From Phoronis australis (taxonomy: Eukaryota > Phoronida > Phoronidae), in the NCBI GenBank assembly GCA_002633005.1, contig NMRA01000584.1, positions 134,985 through 198,984 of the forward strand: 64,000 bases of DNA, in the 5' to 3' direction. Made by a program: the position numbers and the translations under genes. The notes under the pieces were generated by a model, which saw only the letters and a list, made by a program, of their open reading frames with translations, did no database searches and was not told the DNA's origin. This document shows positions 44,039 through 55,400 of this stretch, one piece after another (within the stretch, counting starts at the first letter, position 1; each line of letters starts with the position of its first letter).

Positions 44039-44477
44039 CAAGGTACCTAAACTACACTGTTAAGGGACTCATAAACACGGTCACGGATGTATGAACATGA
44101 CTCACGAACCTGCAAACACCGTCCACTGACTCACAAACACGGGAATGGACTCACAAAACACGATCCATTCACCCAAATACAGGGGACACAGACTCATGTT
44201 CACGAGGAAACACTGTTAACGGACCGCCAAACACTCATCGGCTTCCTGGCTCGGCTGACATCTACATTTTGTCCGTAAACCGTGTTTAGCGGTCCGTTAA
44301 CCGTGTTTCTTCGTGAATGTGAGTCCGTGTCCCGTGTATTTGGGTGAATGGATCGTGCTTTGTAAGTCCGTTCCGGTGTTTGTGAGACAGTGGACGGTGT
44401 TAGCAGGTCCGTGAGTCGTGTTCATGTGTCCGTGACCGTGTTTATGAGTCCGTTAACGGTGTAGTTTAGGTACCTTG
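44039..44477. mobile_element. Fold-back element, copy 2, with perfect 5-bp target duplication
   Basis: Starts CAAGGTACCTAAACTACACTG and ends with the inverse, TAGTTTAGGTACCTTG. Flanking AGTAC at 44034-44038 and 44478-44482 is a perfect direct repeat, defining the ends. The arms are about 190-200 bases, almost full palindrome, made of a degenerate GGACTCACAAACACGG-like unit, with a loop around CATCGGCTTCCTGG. No protein is encoded beyond a chance 63-codon frame in the arm. Confidence 0.93.
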
Positions 44478-44924
44478 AGTACTAAATAGGTTTCAGTAAT
44501 AAGAAATGGGTCATGCTGCTTGTTGGCTGTTCTGTTCTTGAGTATTTACTAGAGGGTAGTAGACAACAAATGAGCACAAGCCTCACACACAGTTTTTAGA
44601 ATATTAGAGTGACCTAGTTTTGAGAACATCTCAACAAGCTGAACAAAAATAATTGTCAAAATTACTCTTTCTTCATTTGTCATTTGTCATTTGCCTCTAA
44701 CGTTGTGAATGCCCTCACGTTTTCAAGATGTCTAGTGGTACCTATGCCGTGGTAAAAAACAAATTGTAAAAGCATAGATTTTGTGTTAGATATAATTATG
44801 GAAAGATGAGAAAAAAATTCACTAGTACACCATATTGTGTCCAGAAGTGCTGAGATTTAGGAGCATCTCTGGTGACTTGTAATAATTAGGTCAAGTCTAA
44901 ATGGTCATAAATAACTTGAAACCT

Positions 44925-44982
44925 TGAATAGAGTGACCTCTCCAGGCAGTGGCTGAATAGAGTGACCTCTCCAGGCAGTGGC
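44925..44982. repeat. 29-bp perfect tandem duplication
   Basis: TGAATAGAGTGACCTCTCCA followed by GGCAGTGGC is present twice back to back with no mismatch, so it is a recent slip or an assembly artefact. Confidence 0.9.
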
Positions 44983-44999
44983 TCAGTCAGTACCACTTT

Positions 45000-45310
45000 G
45001 CCTTTGCTCATATCAAGGATTTTTGTTGTGAACTCAGAGAGCCCTAGATTTCTTGGCCAAACTTCGGCCCCATTCTCCTCTGAAAAATCCCATGAAATTC
45101 CCATCATGAGGCCCAAAAATTTCTCTCAAGTTATTGAAAAATTCACCTCGATGTTCAAATCACTTGTAACAGACACACGTGACACTTTGAATGAGCGCAA
45201 AAAGTTAGTTGTGACTACTTGAGGCAGAACCTGTGAGGGCTTGTAACAGGGGTGAGAGGCCGTTATTGGTGGTGATTGAAGGGTAGAATTTTCCTCTCCC
45301 CAAAATTCCG
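45000..45310 (+). repeat. Diverged repeat, partner of 38190-38480
   Basis: Inverted homologue of the 38-kb segment, as shown by AGAGAGCCCTAG, CATGAGGCCC, TATTGGTGGTGATTG and TTCCTCTCCCC. It does not encode a recognised protein. Confidence 0.65.
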
Positions 45311-45655
45311 CTCAGAAGACATAGGCAACTTTACCCAGGGTGATCGACTGCCTTGATTCAGATAGTATAATTTACAACTTAGAATTCACTGCCATCTTAT
45401 AACCATGCAGTTCATGATCTAAAAAATTAACGACAACATCCAGGTTTTGAAATGTAAGCATGCACCAGCTTCAGTAACACATTTGCTTCACAGGGAAGTG
45501 GGAGTAGAGTTGCCTACACTAGGTACAGGCAACAGATTCATCTTGACAAACACGTTATAATGTAGCATGAAAGCCTGTTCAAAACTTCCTTTAATCTTGA
45601 TTTACCCCTGACACAGGATTTTTAATACGAATGTGGACTGATCCAAGGGTGATGT

Positions 45656-45744
45656 CAGGTTACGTGGACCGAGGATGAGCAATATTGCCTGATGGCATAG
45701 TCCGGGAACAATATTGTTCTCCCGAGGTTGGTCCATATGACCTG
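45656..45744. repeat. Imperfect hairpin, ~36-bp arms
   Basis: CAGGTTACGTGGACCGAGG through AGCAATATTG pairs with CAATATTGTTCTCCCGAGGT through ATGACCTG with a short loop. Possibly a small MITE or a structured site in the JPT-like 5' region. Confidence 0.55.
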
Positions 45745-46188
45745 AAACTTCCAAGGAATCAGACAACAACCACTGGTGCTTCTTTCTGTTGTTTTTTGTC
45801 TCTAATTAGATAAGCTTCTTCTCACCTGCTTTGATGTACTAACATCGTCTGCTCTCTTTGTGGTCAGGGTTTCTGGTTTCTGCAGTATCTGATTGGTCAG
45901 ATCGCGAATAGCGATATCTGTTGTCCTGACAATCTGAACAAAGAGTAATATTCTGTGGCCTCGTTGGTCAGTATTGCAGTATAGACAGTTATCATACTGC
46001 GTTTCATTGATTCAGAAGACAGCAGTACTACTGGCCAGTGGCCATGTTAGAATAACAGTTATAGTGCAGGTGAGACCAAGTGGGTGGTCACAGCTTCGTT
46101 ATTGCATTATGTTGTCCTCAAAGATTTTGCGTAAAAATGAAAGTTGCACTTGTTGAGTGAATTTTTATTGACCTTAATAACTTTTCAG

Positions 46189-46406
46189 AGTACTGGCAGA
46201 ACCTGGTGGTGCTAGCAGCGACATTTTCGGAACCCGTGGAACTTCGTATCCTCAAAGAGAGCAGCCAGCGAATCAAGCAGCACCACCTATGGAGCAATAT
46301 GAGCGAGCCAAGCCGTCGCACAGCATTCACGAAAACAATGACATCTTTGGTAGCGGAGATAAGAATGCCATGCACGTTCCAGAACCCCACCATGGCCGAC
46401 GTATAG
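46189..46406 (+). CDS. JPT-like exon with the PGG-x-SS-DIFG signature
   Basis: The acceptor CTTTTCAG precedes A-GTA-CTG-GCA. It encodes VLAEPGGASSDIFGTRGT, a Gln/Pro-rich linker, SIHENNDIFGSG, and HVPEPHHGRRI, and ends ATAG|gtactt. The first base completes a codon from an upstream phase-2 exon, most simply arginine as in the family. There is no in-frame start before it. Phase 1 at the donor. Confidence 0.85.
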
Positions 46407-49400
46407 GTACTTGCGCGAGGTCTTGAAAGTGTTTCTGTGCACTTAAAGCAGTTTTTCTCTCTTATCTGTTTTGAGTAGCCAGCGAGATGTTCAACTTCAA
46501 AAAAAATAACATCCAGTTCGGTGTAAACGTCATCATTCAATGTTCTACACAGCCTGTTTTGCAAAGTCATGAATCAACCTTATAATTTCCAGTAGGTCTT
46601 CTTTTGCTATAAACATATTAGCGAGCACAAAATCAGGATGTTGGTACTTCATGCAAAGTTGGGCTCTTAAATTATAAAATTCAAAATATTGTGGGTGTGT
46701 GCTTAACTCTACAGAGCCAAACAATAGCCTGGCACAGTGTGCGCTTAATTGAAAATTACCAAAAGTAGTGGATGGGTGCATAGCGGAGCAGTGGGTGCTT
46801 ACCGTTANGGGGGGGGGGCGTATTCACAGTAAGAATTTGATAATTCCAACTCGATGTCATAGTTTAGGTTTTTTAAAAAATTCATCTTCAAAGCAAAAAA
46901 TGACAATTTTCACAACAATAGTGGTCACGTGGTAGTCGTAGTGCGACGTCTTAGGCATTATTTGCTATCTTTCAATTATGATCATAGATACAGAAAATTT
47001 TGAGAGTTTAAAATGCACACTCAATCAATTGTCAAGATATTTATATTTTCTCTTCAAATACTTGAAGGTCTCAAACCAAAGGATGAGTCTTCATTAAACG
47101 TAATGGGTGGATCACAGGTAGGCGGTGACCCTCAGGTACGAGGTGACTCCAAGACGATCTCGCAAGAAGAGGCCAAGGCTGCAGTGCAAGGTCAACGATT
47201 CAAAGCCAAGGGTCAAGGTGGGTGTCTTTGGTACCGTATAGTGGTGCCGTGGATGAAATCTAATTTGCATTCATTTTTTTGTTTCAGCAGTTCACAAAAT
47301 GATATACAGCCGGTTTGAGAATAAACTGGACAGCTTTAAAATGTGACACTCTTTCGGCGCACAAAATCATGCTAAAGACCCAGTTTGTTGTATTAGAATC
47401 AGTTTCATTTTAGGCTAATCTAGCCAAAATTTTGACAGGTCTCGTTCAATGCGAAGGATGCAATAGCGTCACATTAAACTCGATCTTGTGTTTGACAAAA
47501 ATGCCACAAAAGTTCAACTAAACTGGACAAACAATTCTGGTGAGACGATTGTCCACCAAGTTTGACAAAACCCTGTCTAGTGTTCTTCAGAACTCAGTCC
47601 AGTTTATTTTTAACAAACTGGAACGTATACTTTGAGATGACAATAATGTTCGTATTAGACTCTTCTGATTCTCTTGCTTTGCTTAATTCTGAACAAGTTA
47701 AAAGCATTCTTTTATAGCTAAATTTACCACTATAGATTCAGCTTTGATCTGCATGAGACATTGCAGTTCTGTACACTTTGCTTTTATGTTGCCCAGATAA
47801 AGGGCGATGATTAGTAATGGTGATCGTGCTTTTCAGATTATGTGCCGTGACTACACCGTATCTTTTCAATGTTTTGTCTTAGCTGCTGGAGCTCTTCTGT
47901 TTTTGGGGGGCTCATATCTGCACAGCTAGCTACCTGGTCAATCATTTGTGGGTCATGTAGTGTCCCTAATTGCTCACAAATGTAGTCCTGGTAAAATGTA
48001 TAGACTATTGTCTTTTATTTCTGTTCTGCATGTATTCATTGATCACAACTGTTGACCTGATAAAATGTGTAGGCTTACCGTATTTCTGTGCTGCGTATTC
48101 TTTGCGCCCACAGATTTATATGTGGGTGAATAGTGCTGTCATCTCTGTTTGGGCATCCGGCATCCGCAGCTGAATCTCCTAAACCTTCATACTAGGTTCT
48201 CGATAACATTTGGCAGATGTGTTCCTATGAAGCTGACAATGGATGAAGGCGAGTTTCGAACCTGTCTGACTGCTGGTGTGCCCCCTTATGGCAATTTTAG
48301 TTTTTACGTTTACTTCTGTATCTTCGGAGGTCCTTAAGGATTTTCATAAAGTTTGGCAGTTAGTCATCTATTAGTGAGGTGTTTTCGGATGGATTCGAGG
48401 TAATTTGCGCTACATAGTGGCCATTTTTACTGTTTTTGTGTCTGTTTTTTGCCGTCTTTCCCTCTGTAAACCAAACCACTCGGCAATTTTTTTATTCCCA
48501 TGCCCATATCTCCTAAACCCTCTGCAGGATATTTAGCAAGTGTATTTATATGAAGTTGACTAGGAATGACAACGACTTTCAGACGGATCGGACAAACACT
48601 GTGCCCCCTAGTGGCAATTTCTTTTTTTCTCTCTGTGTTTCTTTGAAGCTGTTATCAGATTTTTATGAAATATGGTAAATAGCTTTCTATTGAAACAATG
48701 ACATGTTCCTGTTTTCAGGTGGATTCGACATATTTGCATCATCTAGTGGCCATTTTTTCTGTTTTTTAGCTTTTTTTGGCAACTGCCCCTCTATCAACGA
48801 AACCACTCCCACTCTGAAGACGATCGTGAAAATTGGCATGTATGTTCTTAGTGTGAAGAGGACTGTTGACGATGATGTTCCGACAACTTTAACTATTATG
48901 GCACCTCCTAGTGGCAGTTATTTTTTGCACATAGTCTCCTAGTGGGAATTTCATTTTTTTTTTTCGTTTTCCTTGGTTTCTCGGAAGTTCCTTGACAGAT
49001 TTGCATGAAATTTGTTAAATAGCTTTGATGACGTAACAGTTTTCGGATGGATTCGACGTATTTTTCGCCGTCTAGTGGCCATTTTTGATACAAATAAACA
49101 TCCCTAGAAGCACACTGTTTGCAGTGCATTCGTGGGTGCATTTCAACGCTGCGCATTACTTTTGTTTAGGAAAGGGCAATAATCGCTGGACCCCTGTAAC
49201 TGAAAACAAAACTGCAGGTGGTTCACACATGTTTTTGCGCTCTACCTGCAAAGTATCCCATATAACAATACCGTGCTGCCTTTTAATGTCATGTGACTGC
49301 TGATACCCGTTCAAAAGTCTGCTGCAAGCCTCCTATTAACATTTTCTATGCTATAGGCTTCCCACTGTTACCCTGTGAAAGGTTTTCCAGGGAAAGCTGG

Positions 49401-52400
49401 TCTATTTCTACAGCTCCCTGACCTAGTATTTCTGGTTTCTCTTCCATTGTCTGTGTTGAGAACTGGTAGTCTTTGGCAATTATGTTAAAACTTCACGTGC
49501 GAGCATTGGTGGCAGTTGCAAAGTGATGGAATGAAAGAGGAGAATAAACATCAGATTTGCATTGTGGGTACTTAGAATGGCCACCACACACAATCTGAGC
49601 TTTAGAAGTGGTTTTGCTGAGATAATCTTGGAAATATGCAGTTTTCGAACTTCTCTAATTTAAACTCCGGTTTTGCTGCCACATATTTGCACCTGGGGTT
49701 CAGCTCAGGTGACCTCCCCTAACTCGTAGAAATTCAGGGCACTTTTAGTCTGACAAGTGATTTGGGATAGCTAATGTTCAAAATATTTGTTAAAGACTGA
49801 GGACTAAAGCCGAATTGAATTTTGGCCTTGATACTTTGGCTCACATTCATTTGAGATTGTTGGCTTTCTCGGCACTTTCTGGACAGTGTTTACGTGTGAC
49901 GTATCCTATGAGGATCTCAATTGTTACTTGTCTGTGTGCGGTTCGCAGATATCTTGAATACTTCCATGTACTGCTGCCTCCTTCCCTTCAAGGAAGTCTT
50001 GAGTTGGTTTAATTTTGCCCGAATTCAAAAGATTCTGTAGGTGGCCTGACCCCTTGTGGTGCTCTGAAACAACCAGGCAACATCCACAAGTCTTCACTCG
50101 ACTTTTGCACCCAAAATTTCTTGACAGTGAATGCTGGTTTTAAGTGAAATAAAAATGCCGTTAAGTACTCTGGTTCATATGATTGGATGTCATTGAATCC
50201 ACAACAAAGCATAAATTTGATATCTTACTGCACTGTTTTAATAGGCCTTTTGGCTTCAACTGGGCTTGTTCGCATAATAAAAAGAGAAACACAACTTTTC
50301 TCCTGTTTTAGCTATCACTGGCTCAAAAGTATCACTATATATTATAGTTGCATACGTCATAGTTGCATGTTTGAGTTTATGAATTCTGTCGCTAGTGCCA
50401 CCTAGTGTGTGGTCTATGAAACATAGTAGACTTGCTCCGATGCTGTCTTCTCAGAACAACTCGATTTTTTAATACCTTTGCCACTGCATTACAGTGCAGG
50501 TCATGAATTTTTGTCCAACCAGAAGTACAGTCGCCTCCAGCAAGGTGAGCAATGGTTTGCTAGAAGCCGTTAACTCGATCCAAACAGCGGTCGACACTCG
50601 GGTGACAAATCATCAGCACAAGCTTTGGCTCATTCTTTGGAATATTGTGCTCGCCATAAAAACTGGTGAAAATCAGAAAGCGCAGGATCTGGCACAATAG
50701 CAGGTGTTTTAAAGGGGTTGTTCAAGAACCTTTATTGAAGCCAGCACTGAAATACATGTAGGGCTTAAACACATATTGTTTCAATATATTATGTCTCTTA
50801 GGTTGTTAATCGTCTACATGGACAAGCTACTAATAGGCATACACTCAGATAATCCGATTAATTCCCACTTACTGACTACAGATATGTTTTATAGTGCAGT
50901 TGCACTTTGCTCCATTTTTGTAAGTTTTCTATTCTGAATAATCACAAGAGTAGCTTACTTGAGAAATTTGCTATTAAATGGTTATTGAGTTTTTCAAGTA
51001 ATGTGCCCCACCAGTCATTTGAAACTTGTAGTGCTGGAGTGTGTGCAGTGCTGTCTATTTCTTATCTCAATTAAGTTTCATGAACCAACAAGGCGAGTGA
51101 ACAACTTAAATTGTTGAATCAAAAACATGCAATTTCTGTAACCACAAATTTTCCTTACAGCATTATGGCTGAGCCTGGCATGCGTGTATCCTTAACCCTC
51201 GCGAGGAAATACAACAGCATCGCATGTACCCGCACTCTATAATTTATCACCTTTCTTCTAGAATCGTCACAGTGCTTTTATCAATATAAAGAAATTGGGA
51301 GAAGTTTAATTCACTGTAATGAGATGTGGTATTCTCTGCAATCAGTTGATTACTTATAGCCATCTCTTTACAACATTATTTGCTTGAATTGGTCTTGTCT
51401 GTTCAAGTCATCCCTTCTGCTGTCTTCAGGCACACAAGATCTTCCTCCAGTAAAGCACATGTCTGGCATTTTCTTACTCTGTATCTGTTATGGTCTCTGA
51501 TCTCTCCACTGGTCCTGAGTTCACACATACATAGTCTATAGTTAGTTAGTTGCGTAGAGTTGCCCATTACAATAAACAAGTGAGGGTTTGGCTGAGTACT
51601 AGATGTTTGTGCCAAAATGGCCGGAATTGGCGTAAGATACCCAGAACATTGCATGTGTCTTTTTACCTTCAGCACAAACCCATAACCCGCTGAATTGGCT
51701 GGCTAACAGAGGCTACGAAAACACACAGCCCAAATGTTGGGACGATCAGCCGACTCCTAAAAAAGTGCCAGGAAAAGGTACCGGTCGTTATTAATGGTCC
51801 GCCGTGATTTACTAACGAGTCCCTGTTATGGTTGAGTTGACACCGTTTGCTGTTTCCAACACCCATGTGTGCTAATGGGAGTCATTGCTGCCTCAGGAGC
51901 TTGTAAAATTGAAGTGAAATTTTAGTAACTCAAAATTACCAAACGACACAATTTGGTCTCGAGATGTTATGGCAACAGTGACTTGTGTGGAAAGCTGCTT
52001 TAGTCCAAATTATATTTATGCTGGTAATCAACTTGTTTCTCTTAACTCGGAAGAATGCTGGAATTACAGCCTAAAATCTCATCATTCTTTGAGATTTCCC
52101 GCGCTGAAATGTTAAGTCGGTTGCTTAGCTAGAACTCGTGGCATGGAACGCAATGTTAAACTACGGGTGGTGAATGAGTTTTCGTGATTGCAGTCCAGAC
52201 ACATAACCTGTTTACATGGCAGCCATACCCGGGCTTTGACGATATCACTCCCGTCGAACGTACTCCTATAGTTATCAGGATGAAAGGAAAAGGTACACAG
52301 TATCTAACTTAGCGCTGTTGTTGTACACTGTAGTTGCTGCTGCTTCTCATGTTGGCAAGCGCGCATGGCCTTGCATAGATAGAGACACGTGCACGCACTC

Positions 52401-55400
52401 GGCTTGGTTCATGCATTAGGCATGTTGTCATTATTGTAGGTAACACGTAGTTGATAGAATAAACTAAAGCCACCACTTCACAGATCTCACTTGAGCAGAG
52501 TTGTGTACATGAATGGGTATCTTTATGTCTCAGGTGCCAGATTCCTCCTGCCAAGGGAGTATGAGATTGATGTCCGCAACAGAAGTCTAGGTGTCCATGG
52601 ATTCTGTCCAGGCATTCTGGTTGCCTGCTTGAAGATAATAATGTGTAAAAAGAATACTTCATTTTCCTGTGTTATTTCCAGTCTCGTCTGTTGGTTTCAG
52701 TAGTCTTGCCAAGCATAGGAATTTCATGCTTGTGCAGGAAGTAGAGGTGATCTTGCTAGACTTGTCTTTAATGTGCCCGATTTCATCCAAGTGTAAGACA
52801 TGTCTTGATTGGAGACCCACTGGTATTGCAGAACTTCAAGAGAGGAGCAGGCATCGTTAGCACTCTTGGTATATTCTGTGTCCTGTCGGGCGGATGGTCT
52901 CGAGGTATCACAACGCACACTCCACAATTGATGCACTGTGTCGTTCTTCACAGATGGTTGCCATACCCTTGAAACTCCAGCATCATCACTGTCTTCATCA
53001 TCAGATATCCATTATATCACATGCTTCACCACTGTCACTCTTGACTTCTGATGACAGTAGTTGAATTCCCATCACTGCTTCTGGCACCATATTCAAACTT
53101 CTTAGTCTATCAAGTTTCCAGGCAGAAAGCACCAAGTGTTTTTCACTAGTAATCAAACCAACACACTAACACAAAGACAAGTGTGGAAAGCGGACCGCTT
53201 GGCAATGTAGACCCATTGATTTCATTTCCTTGATGCTAGTTTCTCAGTTGGGCATAGTGTTCAATGCTCAATGCACTACAGTGACATCACACTTTGCCTT
53301 GTGGTGGTGCAATCAAGCGGACAGTGCAAGGTAACTGGATTGTCTCCCACCATCTGTTGTCCCCTTGATACATTTAGTAATTGTTCACCAAAGGAATGAA
53401 CAACTACACGCCTCATAGTTGTACGTGTGCAAAGTATAATGATCGAGGGATTTGGCATGGTGTAATGCGACATGCGATCGCACATTGGGATTACACTTGA
53501 TTGTATAATTACTTTGGAGCATCGGAGAAATAAGAGACACTATTCCATTCCTTGTGCCCGTCTGATGAACTACGATCCAAGCTGTGGCTAGCAGCAGGGT
53601 TCCAGGACACAAGCCATTAGTTCACCAGCCTCAGTCTATGTCTTTGTCATCAATAATACCACTGGTTGTGTATCCCTCTAGTATCTTCCCACAACCCAAT
53701 CACGTGGCGACCGGCCGAGGACTCCAAAGACTACTGGTACGGCAACAATAAGTCACCAATGAAACCCATGGATGGCCAGCCATTGGACCAAGAGCGCATC
53801 AACAGTGCCGCTAGACGAGGCCAAGGTACCTCTTGCGTGCTTGTGGTGGATTCGCCACGAAATGTCGCGCCTAGCATTTGTGTGCTCTTCTGTGCAGTGA
53901 TTTTGACGATCTTCATGTTTTGTTTTGCTTTGAGTGATTACTAACAAAAGACGGAGAGAAGCTGAACGCTCTTCACTCTGTGCTAGGCAGGTTTCGTCCA
54001 TTTTCCGTCTTCATCATTTCCCGCGTCGTGACCTGCCGGACTTCCAATATCTGTATGAGTTTTTCTTGTCGATGTTTCTGTTTGCTAGAAGTGTAATTTC
54101 ATTTCAATGTAACCTGCTTCGCACACATAACAGCCTCACACTTATTGTGACTCAACCTCCAAGTTTTCATACGACATCAATGTTTTTATAATTTTTGACA
54201 CTTAGTAATTATGATTCTTGCGTAGTTTTTTTTATTGTGATTTACTTTTTGGTTTCCAGTGTCATTATCAGCATTAGTATAGCTAGTTATTTCAATTTCA
54301 TTGCTTTGTTTCAGATAAGAAGCACTCTGGTACTTTTTGTTCACTGCTGTTGAGCCAATTGTTCATGCGCGATACTGAGTCAGTGGACGTGCAGTGAAAT
54401 TTTGAAATTCGCAGTGTTCAAAGTTTCGTTCACATACCATCTACTTGGTTTATTGTTCATATTTTGTTGCAGTTGTTGAGGTGCCATGTTCCGCTTCCTC
54501 TCATTTCTGCTTTCAGGACAACTGTGAGAAGTATAAAGTGATTGAACTCGGGCTTATTTTGTCTGATTTATCAGCATTTTCTAAGAATTTTGCAGCAGTG
54601 GACTAACGTTATTTGAGCACTTGTTTTTTTGTCATGTACTAGCATAGGGGAAAACTCCTTCGAAGAACAGGCTGTCCTGTTCGATTTGTGACGTTGAAAT
54701 TTGAAAGGAAAATGACAAATCATCCGTATGCTGTGTAGGAGAAGTATTTCACTGAATTTTGCTACTTTAGCAAGATTTTTCCAGTAATTTAAACTATCAT
54801 AATCAATACTAATTGAAACATGTATTGCACTAAAAAGTGTCAAATCTACAATGTTTTGTGGCGTGACAAAATGATTGCCAAAAGGCAAGAGATTGCGTAA
54901 CAATCCAAAAAGTTTTTTATCTAGCTTTGTTGTCTTTTGTTACAAAACATCTTGTGTGCAGTATGCATTGACCTGTTAACGGATAGCGAGACACTTGATA
55001 TACATGGAGCACAGTGTGATAGCAGTCATCGTTAGCATCACTCTCAGCAGACGGAGATATACGATATGTTCACATACCGTAAATATATTTTAGTTGTATT
55101 TCTTGCTGCCAGAAGCTCAGTTCTTCTTAGATCCGTGTTTAACAGGTAGCGTCTATCCCAAATCGAATGGCACGTTATTACCTGCATGGGTTTTCTGGTT
55201 GTAAATTAGAAGACTAATTTCCCATAAATGTTTGCTCTGGGATGTGCAGACATATTACTAGCCTTTTATAGGTCAATGGTGATAACTGATGAAGGTTACT
55301 TGAAATACATGTAACTGTGTGGTTGGTAAGTTATCTAGTAAGCCAAACTGGACAAAACAAATTGTTAAATTTTGTAGATTATGCAATCTTAAGGGAGCAA

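Noticed and set aside
46118-46570. 150-codon minus-strand open frame
   Set aside because: It is the antisense of the JPT-like signature exon; the plus-strand frame carries the family motif and proper splice sites.
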